Under the pieces are notes generated by a model. That model worked only from the letters and a program-made list of their open reading frames with translations. It was not told the DNA's origin and searched no databases. A stretch of DNA of 64,000 nt. It comes from Lycorma delicatula. Its lineage: Eukaryota; Arthropoda; Insecta; Hemiptera; Fulgoridae. Positions 36,178-48,209 of this stretch are shown here, piece after piece. The DNA lies in contig NC_134455.1 of NCBI RefSeq assembly GCF_047948215.1, positions 309,398,147 through 309,462,146 on the forward strand, written 5' to 3'. The stretch's first letter is position 1, and every line of letters begins with the position of its first letter. The translations under genes were made by a program, and so were the position numbers.

Positions 36178-37432
36178 ATGTAGGTGGTCCAAAAGTCGCA
36201 GTCCAAAAGGCCCCATCCAGAATGACCACCGGTTTCGCATAACACTGTTGCATGTCTCATATCCAAATTCAAGGAAACTGGAAATGTGTCCGACAGGCGT
36301 CATAGTGATCGTCCCAAATCTTCCACTGATAAGACAACCTCGACGATGGTCTTGGCTGCCTTTGCGAGGAGCCCACAACGCAGCACTCGACGTATTGCAA
36401 GTGAAATTGGTGTTAGTCATTCCTCCATTCTGCGTATTTTTTATAGCAACAAATGGCACCCATTTAAGATGTAAATGTTGCAAAAACTTTCTGAGAATGA
36501 CCCAGACAGACGTGTCGAGTTCTTTACGTGGGCATTACGTCAATATCTATTCAGTGACGAGGCAATGTTTTATATCAGTGGCGAGGTGAACCGGCAGAAT
36601 CACCGATATTGGTGTAATGAAAATCTCCACTGGATTGATCTATCCAATGTTGTTTGGAGGTGTTAAAATTATGGTGTGGTGTGGGATATGGGGTACCCGT
36701 CTGGTTGGACCAATCTTCATCGAAACTCTTAATTCCGAGTGGTACTTAGGTATGCTGTCTTTTCTTCCCTTTTAAATGAAGATGGAACATTCCTTTCGTT
36801 TTTTCAGCAAGATGGTGCTCCGCCACACTTTGGGCTAAATTTTCGTTAGTGGCTCAATGTCCAGTTTCCTGGCCAATGGATTGGTCGGCATGGCCCATTG
36901 GAATGGCCAGCAAGATCACCCGACCTCACACCTATGGATTTTTATTTGTGGGGGCATTTGAAGCAACTTGTTTACGCAGAGAAGGTTCGTGATGTTCACC
37001 ATCTCAACAAAGAATTACGCTGTGCTGCACGAAAATCGCATCAAAAGTGCTTCTTTGAGTGTCTGCTGACTGGATTAAGCGGCTAGAGTTACACATTTTA
37101 CAAAACTGTCGACATATTAAACACATCATATAGTCCTCCGATGTCAATTTTGGATGACAATAACTCCTATACTTTAACAGTTATGTAAAATCTGATCGCA
37201 GAAATAAATTCCTCGTAAAATTTCGATCTGTTTTGATACGTCACATGACTCCCTTCCCGTTTAAATAAATGGACGGCGATTCAAAATGGTGGATTTCAAA
37301 ATGGTGGCCATTGTTGTGTTATGCCCCAAAGGTGGGTCCTCATACCTAATTTGTTGTTGTGTATCCAAATCTTTCATATTCTTTACAACTTCTGAAATAA
37401 TAGGCTGTAAGCGACTTTTGGACCACTCTGTA
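36178..37432 (+). mobile_element. Decayed mariner/IS630-type transposon
   Basis: Perfect 16-bp inverted repeats GTGGTCCAAAAGTCGC at 36184-36199 and inverted at 37411-37426, with TA just outside (37431-37432). Length about 1.25 kb. Broken transposase: LISKFKETGNVSDRRHSDRP (about 36256-36310) and RRIASEIGVSHSSILRI (about 36390-36440) are the HTH. SDEAMFYISGEVNRQN (about 36553-36600, first Asp), a QQDGAPPHF block (about 36810-36835, second Asp) and EWPARSPDLTPMDFYLWGHL (36902-36961, third Asp) form the DDE core. Several stops and frame changes. Confidence 0.85.
36898..37086 (+). pseudogene. Transposase C-terminal fragment
   Basis: The cleanest remaining frame of the element at 36178-37432. SPDLTPMDFYLWGHLKQLVY carries the third catalytic Asp, followed by KVRDVHHLNKELRCAARKS. 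Upstream parts of the same protein are in other frames. Confidence 0.8.
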
Positions 37433-38059
37433 AAATTTTATTTAGATAATGGTGTATGAATGAAAAAATAATTTCACAAAAACTGAAAATAGAAATATAA
37501 AATTTTAATTGAAAAGGTTGTTAATAGAAAAAAGTATAGAATTAGAATATACTGCATAAAACTGCTCAGATTTAAGAAAACGATGGGAAGAAGACAGAAA
37601 CAATATTAGTTATGATTGAAAAAAATATATGTTGTATACGATTTTCTGGAACAGGAGACTGAAAGGGAAGCTATGGAAGAGGACGATTAATGCTGCAGGA
37701 AAACGATCTATTGGAGAGTAATACGGTTGCATCTGAAGATAATGCTCGAGAATAGATAAAATTGGAGGAAATCGGTAAATAGAAAGACAGTCGTTTAGGT
37801 GAATGAACACTAGAAAATTAAATCAAAATTTAGAGATAAATGGTCGGTAGGGTAGCGGTAATTGGTGAGAAGGGGAATTATGGTTATGATGCGGTATGTA
37901 TAACAGTGGGTGTTCTCCTTTCGTAATAATAACCCTCTCCAGAAACACGTTATAATACTAAGAATTATATTATCCATACGTGATAAAATTTTAAACTTTT
38001 ATTACAAAGAAAATTGTTCACACAATATATTTCCTATTAACTAAAATAAAATTTATATT

Positions 38060-38225
38060 AGCGGAAGGGCAGAATATAGTATTAATGGTTTGGGTTTGAT
38101 CCTCGGCAAGGTACTGAGAACAATTCAGTTACCAATTCATCCATATTATTTGGTTTGTTAAAGTATGAGTATAGAATGTCCAACGTACTCATAAATAAAA
38201 AATAATAAATAAAATAAAATAAAAT
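38060..38225 (+). repeat. Possible tRNA-derived SINE with (AAATA)n tail
   Basis: ttaatggtttgggtttgatc followed by ctcggcaaggtactgag gives a B-box-like core, and the segment ends in aataaataaaataaaataaa at about 38205-38223. No clear box A. Moderate support only. Confidence 0.4.
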
Positions 38226-39321
38226 TTGTGGAACAATTTAAGGAACCTGAAAAAATTGAAATATTTATTTATTACAAATACTCTATTTTTGATTTAAAGT
38301 CATTGATTTCCATACTCGCCAACACATATTCCTTTATAATTTTTTATATAATCACTTTCGTTCATTACACGGTCTCAGTTCATAACACTGTTTTCCACCT
38401 TATAAATGACACATCTAATGAAAAAATTTTTTAATAATAATAAATTCAATGCAGAATAATAATATCAAGAAACGATCCAGAGGATACATCTAGGAATATT
38501 AAAAAGTTACTCAATAGTACTAAATCAGATATCACTTCTAATGAATCTTTCAATTCACAAAAATTCATGAGAAATGAAGTATCAAGCAGACCTTTTTTTA
38601 TATATTAAGGAATATGGAAATTTAACATAAAAAATTTAATTATACCATTCAAAACAAGTAAAGAATTTACAAATAAAAAGAACTTTGAATACTTTTACAA
38701 AAAAAAGATAAACTAAAATAAAAAAATCATAGCGATTTAACAGAATATAAAATTAAAATATATAACATATATTATAATATATATATTATTTATATTTTAA
38801 ACTGAAATGTTCAAATTAGTAAATTAATTAAAATAATCCAAATTAATTTATAATTATTCAAATTGGCAGCGAATTGACATTTTAGTTTTAGTATTAGTTC
38901 TTATGCTCCTGCAGTAAATTTCTTTTCCCTGAATCAATTTCCTTTATATTATTTCCTGGAAAAACTAATATTACCTTAACAGCTATCAAAAAATAAACAA
39001 AATCCTCTCAGAATAAACCTTCTGATTACATAATATCCCATTCATATACATAACATCCATTTTGATATCATAAAATCCCAAACAATCAAAAAGAAACATC
39101 CACCGCTAAAAAAAGCAATACATATTCGTAATATAGATGTTAAAGTATTTGAATACCTTTTGACAAAAATTCATATCAGATCAAAATACATATCATAATA
39201 CTTGTAATATTTAACATAATAAACCGTTGCATGTATCATAAAGTGATAAAAGTAGTTATATTAACTATTAAAGTAAGCTGTAATATTAAACACTATGCCA
39301 TAAGTAGTCAACGTATATTAC

Positions 39322-39424
39322 CTCATCAAGTGGACATCCTGATGATAGAAGTAATGCGTGCGACTGCACAAGAAGCAAACGGAGAAGTTTTTCTTTCATG
39401 TCCGTTAATGCGCTTGGTCGTGAC
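39322..39424 (-). CDS. dve: dve exon: start of CUTL-like region
   Basis: Acceptor ttttgtag before 39424, donor GAG|gtaata after 39322, 103 nt. The product is (R)SRPSALTDMKEKLLRLLL, VQSHALLLSSGCPLDE. The Leu-rich amphipathic stretch followed by CPLDE corresponds to the conserved helical region between the CMP domain and the homeodomain of dve/SATB proteins (CUTL-like). The coding stretch is much less AT-rich than its flanks. The next exon is 20.2 kb downstream. Confidence 0.93.
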
Positions 39425-42400
39425 CTACAAAAAAAAATGTATTTAATATTAATCTTTAGTTTTCTCAATTTTCCTGTTTTCATTGTAGTCAAGTAGACAT
39501 ATAACTTTTAGATTATTGTGGTTTCCAATATTTTTTTCATTCTTGGTGTTAAGGTGCTTAATATTTGCTTTTAATCGTTAGAGTTTTCATATCCCTTGTC
39601 TATTATGGTATTAGATGTGTCACATAAATTTGTTATTTACGAGTTAATTTTAGATAATTTAAAATAAAGATAACTTTTCTATGTGGGGACAATGTATGTA
39701 ATCCATTTTTTCCTAATGAAAAGTATGTATAAATATATATTCCTTCATATTATCTGACCTAGTCAACCAACGATTAAAATACTAGTGGCTATTGCCGACA
39801 TTTTAGGTCAAATAGATTCCGACTGCTGGGAGTCAATTGCAAATATATATATATATATACCTTCTACCTTTATTTTTCTGCGCATATCGAGTAAATTACA
39901 ATCTCTACATTTCTACATTTAAGGTTCAATCCCTACATTTAATTTTTTCCAGTGTAAACTTGAACGTGAATTATCTACTATAAAACCAATTACAGTTGCT
40001 TTTATAAGAGAGTAATGTATTCAGTGCCTGTGGTGCCGTATGGATGAATACGTCACTTATTGGACTGAGAAACTGGGACACTTGACACATTGATATGAGT
40101 CGTAAAATCGACTCTACGGTACGACAATGAGAAATCACCTCTTTCTTTAATTTACTTAGCAGTGTTTATTAAAGGAAAAAATATTTCTTTTATCATACAT
40201 ATGAATTTTAAAGACGATAGACAAAAAATTAAATGAATCGTATTAATTAAAAAAAAAAAGTTACTATTACACCTTTTATTGTTATCAAAAGTTTTCTTTT
40301 ATGGGGTTTAATATATCTATTACCAAAGCAAATTTAAAAAAAAACTAATAAATATATATAAATATAATATATAATAAAAATAATTATAATTAATTAATTA
40401 TAATTTATATATATATATATATATATTCGTAATTAATTTTGTATTGGGAATTGGTGTAATGATTAATTGTAATTTTAGGGTTCTCAGTAGACAAAAAATT
40501 AATATAAATAATTGAAATAGAAATATTCTTCTTTGTAAATTATACTGCAGTAAAATTGTCAATGATATTGATAAAAGTAAAGTATCTGTATCACGGAATG
40601 TTGGGATGATAGGTATGTTGTGCGATAAACCTACACATTTATAAAAATTATTGAAAAATTTCTAGTGTCAGTTTTTAAAGAAAAACCATTGCACTACATT
40701 CAACAAAAAGAAACATTTTTTTTGTATTTATTATAATATTTTAAGTGATATTTAATTTCAAAACGGAAAAAATTATCCAGAAATGGTTTAAATATTTTTA
40801 ATCCATAATATAAATAATAATAATAATAAATGAATCTTCAACATGTGTAAAATTTCTATAAGTGTTTACATCTTTAAAACTGTTAATATCAAAGTAGGTT
40901 TCCATTTAAAGATTAAACATTTGCAGGTCTAGTTTAAAATATCGGGGTAGCGAAACAAGTCTAGGTGCAACTTCTGTTTCAAGTACCCAGGACTTCATCA
41001 ATCAAATCACAGGATTAATTACTACTGTTCGTTAATGTATAATCTCAATTTCGCTTATTTTCTCTGCTGAAACCAGCACTCCAAGTTTTTGTAACTAAGT
41101 AAACAATTATATTATATCAAAATCAGCAAGTTTTATGGTTTCACAAATTATGCTGACAAATAAGATTTCTGTTATCTTATGAGTCCTCAAGTTTTTAGGT
41201 AAGCTAATTGGTACAATTAATAATTTATAATCCGAGTATAAAAACTATAAAACTTTCTGAAAAGTTTCATTGTTTCATCTTATAATTTGAATTTGTGTTA
41301 GATATCGATGAAATATTTATAAAAGCACAAATCTTTCTAGATCAAATGAGAAGGGATAAAATACAAAGGAAGACTACTTGTCAAATGGGAACAAAACGTG
41401 AGAAATCCTTGTGAGGTTGTGATTGAAGAAGAGTTTGAGAAATAGTTCGAATAGAAAAAAATCATACGCTTTGCCAAAACTTAGTCACCCGTAAACTAGA
41501 AAAAAAATTGGCTTAAAAGTAAGTAATCAAATTTTATTGTGTACACATTTTAATGATATTTATCTTAAACTTAGTGTAAAAAATCACGATTTTTCATCGT
41601 TATATTTTTAGTAACCTTAATTTGAACGATCAAATATAAATAAAACGTAGCATAGGTAAAATCTGAGTCCTTGAAAATATTTTGAAGTTATTGTTTACGG
41701 TATCAGGTGATTGGCAAATAAGTGAATGTAAATGTTTAAATCATTGAAAAACAAAACGGAATTGATTTTTCCGTTCCGTAGACAATAAGTACGATTTATC
41801 ATATTTCAGTTATCTACAAGTTTAATTAATTTTAAATACATTAAAATAAATATTAAAGACAAAATATTGAATATCATCTAAAATTTTTTTTTTAAAGAAG
41901 TAATACTTGTACGTTCTAAGCAAAGACATTGTTAAGTTATTGTCAGCGCCGTCTTATTAGTAAATCCAACCATTGAAAAACTGACATTCAATTCTTAAGT
42001 AAATAAGATGTAAAAGTAATTTAGCTAATAAAATATTTAAAAAAATATATATATTTATGGCGCTCTTTATATGTTTGCGATTATGGTCGTTCAAGAAATC
42101 AAAATCCAGAATTATACAGAATTTTCTTGGTATATTTGAAAATCTTAAAACACGATTTTGTAAAAAAAACAAACAAAAAGAAACAGCCATCTAGATTTTA
42201 AAAATCGTTATGTTTGTTCAGCTATAAAAAGATCCTTGAATAATTTACAGATTAACTAAACTAATGATATCATCTTAATACACAATCTAGAGTAAATATT
42301 TTATAATTAGTCGTATTATCTTTTATCTGTACCAATACAAAAAATAAGCAAATAATTACTATATTATCATAAAACTAAATAAGTCTTTAAAATACGGTAT

Positions 42401-42513
42401 TGCCATATTCATAGGTGTAAGTATATTTCAATTTTGTTGCAGGAAAAGGTGGATTGTGATGTCTTCCTCTTTAGAATTAAGATTATCACAGAATAAAAGG
42501 GAGAGAATCAGCT

Positions 42514-42537
42514 CTTTCCCTTGTATACAAGGGAAAG
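42514..42537. repeat. Perfect 24-bp palindrome
   Basis: Left half CTTTCCCTTGTA (42514-42525) is the exact reverse complement of the right half TACAAGGGAAAG (42526-42537), with no spacer. Confidence 0.9.
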
Positions 42538-43047
42538 TGCCGGTGAAGTAAGCAGTTATATGATACGAATCTCTAATCAATTAATTCGTTGTTAGTGTTT
42601 AAATTAAATTTAAGCGTAAAATATCACTAACAAAAATCATTCTAAAATTGTTTGATTTCTCTATTTAATACTTTTTTATTTTCAAATTGTACACAAAAAT
42701 TTATCTAAGTTACTAATAAATAATAAAATATTAATTTTTGTAAGTCCTTCTTAATTTAATTCGACATATTTTTATTTAATATAATTTAAAATATTTTTAA
42801 TTACGACTTAGCATTCGAAATAAAAGAATAGTTATGCAGCTATCTAAAAACGAAGACGCGCACATCTGGAATTGTTTTTTCTTTACTGCTGTTAACCGTG
42901 TAAAATACCTGTGATAAAAGATATGATTCTCAGAATTGCTTTCTCTGAAGGTAATAATGTTCTGTAACATTAATGGTGGGTAGAATGAAATTGTATACAT
43001 AGAACTGAATACTATAGTTTCAGTAAGTTTGGTTTATCGATGCGCAA

Positions 43048-43082
43048 TAAATAGTTTGCCTATGTGATAGGCAAACTATTTA
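43048..43082. repeat. Hairpin with 16-bp perfect stem and 3-base loop
   Basis: TAAATAGTTTGCCTAT (43048-43063), loop GTG, then ATAGGCAAACTATTTA (43067-43082). No terminator-like context is expected in a eukaryote. Confidence 0.9.
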
Positions 43083-44165
43083 GAATAACGGGAATCCACT
43101 TCATTCCGCACTCTTCCAGGTAAACCTGACATGGAGAATTGTTATTCACGGGCAAGGATATGGCAATTTCAGAGGTGACTGGGTGTCAATAATCCTTCTA
43201 TAATCCTTTTTTGATTATGTAAATACATGTATATAAATATTTATTTTAATCCTTTGTTGTTAATTATTATAAAAAAAAAAAAAAACATGAACTTGGTTTT
43301 TTAATCTTTTCTGGTAACTATACACCATACACTCATGCATTATTTGGGGTTATATCGTCGATTATATCATGTCATTTTGTAATTCTGTAAGGAGAGAAAC
43401 TGGTTATCTACGATGAAATTCTATACTTATTTCACTATATTGGGTAATGAATGGTCTCCATAACGTTAATGCAAAAATTTGTAGCATTCAAACTGATATC
43501 TATTTATTTCAAACATCTATTATTAAAAAACCACGATTCTATACCTTTTATATGTTTCTTTTTTTAAATAAAGAAATTAGTGGTTAGGCGATCACCATTA
43601 TTAAATTTTAATATTGTTTAATGTTAGAATTTTGATTAAATTTGCGTTTTAAGCAAAAAAATATAGGACTGACCTGGTCTTAAAAACATGTAATTATTCC
43701 TTTCGGAGAAGACAGATAAGAAAAACGATCTTATATCAAGAGGTTTATAATATCTCTACCCTTCTAAAGAAAGGTAGATAAAGATAAGTTAAATAGGAAA
43801 GAAATTTTATTTGTCTTAATAAAAGAAGGCGATACTTACATCTCTTTTTTACTTTATTCTTTTATTAAGTTTATACAACGTAAATGCTAACCTTATCATG
43901 TATTTACAAGAAGTAATAATAGATTTAAAAAAAATACATGTTTTTTTATATCATTAAAAGAGGAACACTAGTTTGGAATGCACGTATGAAAGAATTACGT
44001 ACAATCCAATTTGCAAATTTACCCCAATACTCCGAGCATAGTGGCTGAGCACGTTAAATCCCGTGTTCCAAATTACGTTGTGATTGAACATTGTTCCTAC
44101 GTCACTTTGACCCTTTGGCTATCTTCTCTAAATCAGTTTGAGCATATTATACAGTTAATTTTGCT

Positions 44166-44206
44166 ACTATTTTTGGATGTAAATTATATATATATATATA
44201 TATAAT
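44166..44206. repeat. (TA)n microsatellite
   Basis: Alternating TA at about 44187-44206 inside an AT-rich segment. Confidence 0.85.
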
Positions 44207-44893
44207 ATACTTTAGCATGTTTATAATAATAAAAATTTATTATATTGTAATAACAATAATTAGGCAGATTAATTGTATTATGAATTATATTAATTTTATC
44301 TTTATAAATGTTTAATTATTTTAGGGTTTGTCATTATTTATAATAGTTTAATTTTACCCAGAGTTCTATTTAGAAAAATAGAAAAAAATAAATTATAAAG
44401 ACATAAATCAAGTTTAGTTAACAGTTTACAATATAAAGCTCAAGTATATTGGGCAGTTTGTAGTGTTAGCTAAAGTTCGTAGTAAATTAAAGTTGCATGA
44501 GAAGTGAAGGATAACTGAAAAAAAAAAATATTCTAGGAATACTATTTATAGAAATTTTTGTTTGTAAACTATGCAGACTAATAAGAAGAACAGACCTTTA
44601 AGAAAAAAGTATTTTTTAATTTCTTAATTATTAAATTACTTTCAATTAATATTAAAATATTGATCAAATTTTAATTTACAGGCCTAATTTATTGTTACAA
44701 CTAAATACTATTTCTTAACAATCTCTTAAATTCAAATTTTTTCCCAATGATAATTCTTTTAAATATCTATTAGGCATATTTATTATCCATTAAACAAATT
44801 TATTAACATATTTCTGAGTTATTTGATACGTTCCCTACTTTCCTAGTTTTTCTAGCGATATTGGAACACTTAATTTAAGCAAAATAGATACAA

Positions 44894-45011
44894 TTTTTCT
44901 AGTGCCTATAGAACTCATTCTGGTTAGTGTTTTAATACTCAAGAAAAAAGAAATTAAATTTTCACCAAGATGAAACTCATCTTTTTTATTAATTTTACAC
45001 TAAGTATTTAG
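44894..45011. repeat. Dispersed repeat, copy 1 of 2
   Basis: tctagtgcctatagaactca ... aagaaattaaattttcacca ... agatgaaactcatc ... cactaagtattta. It aligns along its whole length with 45624-45744 at a 730-bp offset. Confidence 0.75.
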
Positions 45012-45414
45012 TGTAATTTAATTTAAAGTGTTAAACATTAATATTTAATAGTGTTTAAGTATTAATATTAGTTTAATATTTAATATTAATTTCAATATAT
45101 ATATAAAACAGACTACTAAAAAAAGTTTTGGTCATGTTTATCTCAGAAACCAAAGAAATATTATATTCAAAAACTGTACTTTTAACACATTACTTTCAAG
45201 TAATATACTCTGCATCTTTGCTGATGTTATGCAACTGTTTGGAATGAAAGGTGGGTCGCAGTTTATATTAAAAAATTTAGAAATCAGAAAGTATGAAAAA
45301 TTTAAGATGATTCATCGATTATATTAGTTAAGTTTATGAAGTTGAATTAAATGAAAATATCACTTCCAACATGAAAATAAGATCAATGAAGCTTCACAAC
45401 TTCATAAAATTTTC

Positions 45415-45433
45415 ATGTGTGTGTTGTGTGTGA

Positions 45434-45467
<34 letters not shown>

Positions 45468-45470
45468 GTA
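45415..45470. repeat. (TG)n/(TA)n microsatellite
   Basis: A tgtg-rich run from 45417 passes into tatata at about 45455-45466. Confidence 0.9.
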
Positions 45471-45520
45471 TTTACACACATTATTGATAAAATAATAATT
45501 GATGTAATATGAATAATATT

Positions 45521-45521
<1 letters not shown>

Positions 45522-45584
<63 letters not shown>

Positions 45585-45585
45585 A
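45522..45585. repeat. Long (TA)n microsatellite
   Basis: Two adjacent runs of alternating TA, interrupted once by a doubled A near 45560. Confidence 0.9.
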
Positions 45586-45623
45586 AGGTAGTAATAGATT
45601 TTACTAAGTTTACGTAAAGTACA

Positions 45624-45744
45624 TTCTTCTAGTGCCCACAGAACTCATCTTTATTGTTTTTTTAATATTCAAGAAACAAAGAAATTAAATTTTTGGCAAG
45701 ATGAAATTCATCTAATTGTTTTATTATTTTCACACTAAGTATTT
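45624..45744. repeat. Dispersed repeat, copy 2 of 2
   Basis: tctagtgcccacagaactca ... aagaaattaaatttttggca ... agatgaaattcatc ... cactaagtattt; partner of 44894-45011. Both copies lie beside TA microsatellites. Confidence 0.75.
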
Positions 45745-45785
45745 GAAATGATGATAAAACTGTTTTTATATTAGTTGAAAATATT

Positions 45786-45788
<3 letters not shown>

Positions 45789-45848
<60 letters not shown>
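45789..45848. repeat. Long (TG)n/(TA)n microsatellite
   Basis: tgtgtgtg followed by about 50 bases of alternating TA. Confidence 0.9.
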
Positions 45849-45850
<2 letters not shown>

Positions 45851-46360
45851 GTAAAACTACAATTATGAAATAGGTTTGAAAATTAGCTGAAATATGGCTA
45901 ATAAAGTTTTATTAAGAAAATTATAAAACTTGAAAATTATATTTATTTGATTGAATATTTTTTTTTGTATTTAAAAAAAAAAATGTTGTTTAAAAATGCA
46001 GGTTCGTGAATTACGCAAATATGTAAATTTAACTTATAATTCCATTATTTTTATAATTCGTATTTAATTTATCAGTGATGTAATTAATTTCTATATTAAA
46101 ATAATGATTTAGTAATTTTATCACGATTACGAAGTGATCTGTAAATAATTTTTGCCGATTACGATGACTTTATTAAGCGGGATTTTTCTTCATCCTTTAC
46201 TGAAGTATTATCTGGCTTGTTACATTACTGAATAAATTATTTGTGCAAAAATTGATAAAATATCAACGTATAATAATGCCAAAAGTTATTACATTTTTTT
46301 TTTTTAATGTAAAATATGCTTTTTCTACATGCATTAAACTAATATAAAATTATGTATTAC

Positions 46361-46487
46361 CTGAATATTTGAATCCTAACTGTTGCTATTGTGGTAAGTT
46401 CTCCTAACAATTCCCCGACAGTCATCTGTGGACTTTCGGCAATCTTATCGAAACTTAATGGTTTCCAATTTTTGATCACAATTGAAC
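46361..46487 (-). CDS. dve: dve exon: C-terminal half of the CMP domain
   Basis: Acceptor tttcag before 46487, donor CAG|gtaata after 46361, 127 nt. It continues the previous exon in frame as GSIVIKNWKPLSFDKIAES, PQMTVGELLGELTTIATV and RIQIF. NWKPLSFDKI followed by TVGELLGELTTIATVRIQ matches the second half of the ULD/CMP fold seen in SATB proteins. Separated from its partner exon by only 293 bp, the shortest intron here. It ends in AG, completed to Arg by the first G of the next exon. Confidence 0.95.
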
Positions 46488-46781
46488 CTGAAATAATTAA
46501 AAAAAGAAATCAATTACTAAGGAAAAAATAAAATTATCTGTATGTAATATTAATTTAAATCTAAAATTACGATTGATAAATTGTTATTATGCGTGATTAG
46601 CTTATATTTCATAATAATATGGGCTAATTATAGCTAAATATAGACTAATTTTACTTATCTAAATATATTTATCTATTTATATATTAATTACGTTAATTTC
46701 AATAAACAATATCGTAAATTAATATAACTACAATTATATTTGGTAATTAAATAAAATATTATCACTATTCAAAAAATTCAC

Positions 46782-46979
46782 CTTTAGCAACAGCAGCGAT
46801 TTCTTTGGAATAGCCTAGCCTTTGTAACGCGACTTGTACTAAATCTTGGAAAGCCGTATTGACGGGAATAATTACATAACTATCTGTTTCCACGGCTGTA
46901 TTTCTCGTTGTTTTCGATGATTTCCATTGCTGAAGTGACCAAACTGTTTCCACTATACAGTGAACTGGTAAAGATTTAC
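46782..46979 (-). CDS. dve: dve exon: N-terminal half of the CMP (SATB ULD-like) domain
   Basis: Acceptor ttcacag precedes 46979 and donor G|gtgaat follows 46782; length 198 nt (2 + 65 codons + 1). It reads KSLPVHCIVETVWS, then VIIPVNTAFQDLV and ALQRLGYS, ending AAVAKG. The pattern LPVHCIVE...LVQVALQRLGYS...AKG is the signature of the CMP/ULD domain shared by dve and SATB proteins, where it mediates oligomerisation. The exon starts in phase 2, so an upstream exon must supply one base and the initiator Met. An internal Met is created only by reading into the intron and is not a start. Confidence 0.95.
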
Positions 46980-48200
46980 CTGTGAACAAAAAAAGGAAAC
47001 CAAATATTAAAAATTATTTAAAAAAAAACTTTTGAAATATAATATAGGAATAATTTAAATATTTTTAAAATTCTCTTACAAACTAATAATTTCAATCTAA
47101 AACATTGAGAAAGTGACATACCGTATTTACTCGCGTAATTCACGCACTCTTTTGCCCAATATTATTTATCTATAAGTAGGTTTATTTATATGTTAAAACG
47201 ATTTTACTCATAGGTTTATAACGAAACTAAACTATGATAATCCGTTGGAAAATTATATTTATTTGACTGATGATTTTAATCTTAAATATTTAAAAAAAAT
47301 ATTGTTTAAAAATACAATGGAAGCATTAAATTTCTATATTAAAAGAATAAAAGTTATAACACTAAAAAACAAGAAAGATTTTTTAGCAAATTCTATTTAT
47401 ATATTCTAAAGAAGTTACATACATGACCAGCAATATCAATTTATAAAGCAAAATTTTATTACTGCTAATTCAGGTCAGTAAAAATAAATATTGTTTCAAT
47501 CTAATATTTTTATTTAGGGCACTTTTTTCTCCAGAATTATCCTCCCAGAAGTGTGGATTTTGTATGAACAATGAAACGTCGACGAGATTATGAAATAATT
47601 TAATTTCAAGGGCTATAATTTTATATTTAAAGTACATTTAACATCTAACAACGTCTTTATTTTAATATACAATGAGCTGTACAATTTTGTTTTACATAAT
47701 ACTGCCTTGAAAATTCAACATTTACAACTTTTCTTTTTGTGAAACTTTTAGATTAGCTTGTTTTAATTTTTAAAATTGCCAATGCTTTTAAGGAAAAATT
47801 ATTTTCAATTATTTACTTTTAAAAAAGTACAACTAATTTTGATAAAATATCATTTTTACTTAAAACACTTAATTTTCCTTCAGAAATTTTTGTATTTTAA
47901 AAATGTAAAGAAATGTTAATTAATTCAATGTTTTAATTAAATAAACGATCGCAAACGTTAAAATTATTTTTTATTTTGAGAAAATTAACTACTATATTTT
48001 AATAAGTGAATTAAATTGATTGATAAGAATAAATCAGTTACATATTGAATGTACGTAAAAAATAATGAGGTCGGTATCATTTGAATTTTACTTTATAAAT
48101 GAAGTAACTCAGACGATAAATTAAAATACTTGCCGTTTTATTTCTTCTTTAAAATGACAATAACAAAAAAATCAGTAAGCGTTTGAAAAAGAAATAAAAG
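46980..48200. other. AT-rich DNA upstream of the CMP exon
   Basis: Apart from the possible transposon end at 47119, nothing was recognised. Confidence 0.5.
47119..47165. repeat. Possible DNA-transposon terminus
   Basis: accgtatttactcgcgtaat then tcacgcactcttttgccca resembles the opening of a widespread class of animal DNA transposon ends. The opposite end was not found, so the element is undefined. Confidence 0.3.
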
Positions 48201-48209
48201 TGAAAGTGA

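Larger units (their letters stand above)
19114..39321. other. 20.2-kb intron of dve
   Basis: The largest intron in the gene. It contains the repeats and transposons listed separately between 19.5 and 37.4 kb, plus a GC-richer block at 31.3-31.6 kb. No host exon was recognised inside it. Confidence 0.8.
39425..46360. other. 6.9-kb intron of dve
   Basis: AT-rich with short microsatellites at 39843-39860 and 40408-40425, a palindrome (42514-42537), a hairpin (43048-43082), a duplicated 120-bp segment (44894 and 45624) and long TA tracts. No host exon recognised. Confidence 0.7.
1..46979 (-). other. dve: dve (defective proventriculus) gene span, 3' end and start codon not included
   Basis: Eight minus-strand exons join in one frame through GT-AG introns and encode the domain order of the Compass/dve family: CMP (ULD-like) domain, CUTL-like region, an atypical homeodomain, a low-complexity linker and a second homeodomain. 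Dve is a nuclear DNA-binding factor. In Drosophila it acts in midgut, wing and photoreceptor patterning; SATB1/2 are its vertebrate relatives. Introns in transcript order are about 0.29, 6.9, 20.2, 3.3, 4.3, 1.9 and 8.2 kb, and most of their length is transposon-derived or plain AT-rich sequence. The second homeodomain is cut by position 1. The exon carrying the start codon lies upstream of 46979; see the candidate at 54167-54227. Confidence 0.95.

Noticed and set aside
36161..36589. 142-codon plus-strand ORF and its 119-codon minus-strand overlap
   Set aside because: The transposase motifs are in another frame (HTH at 36286-36474), so both longer ORFs are shadows in the mariner relic.
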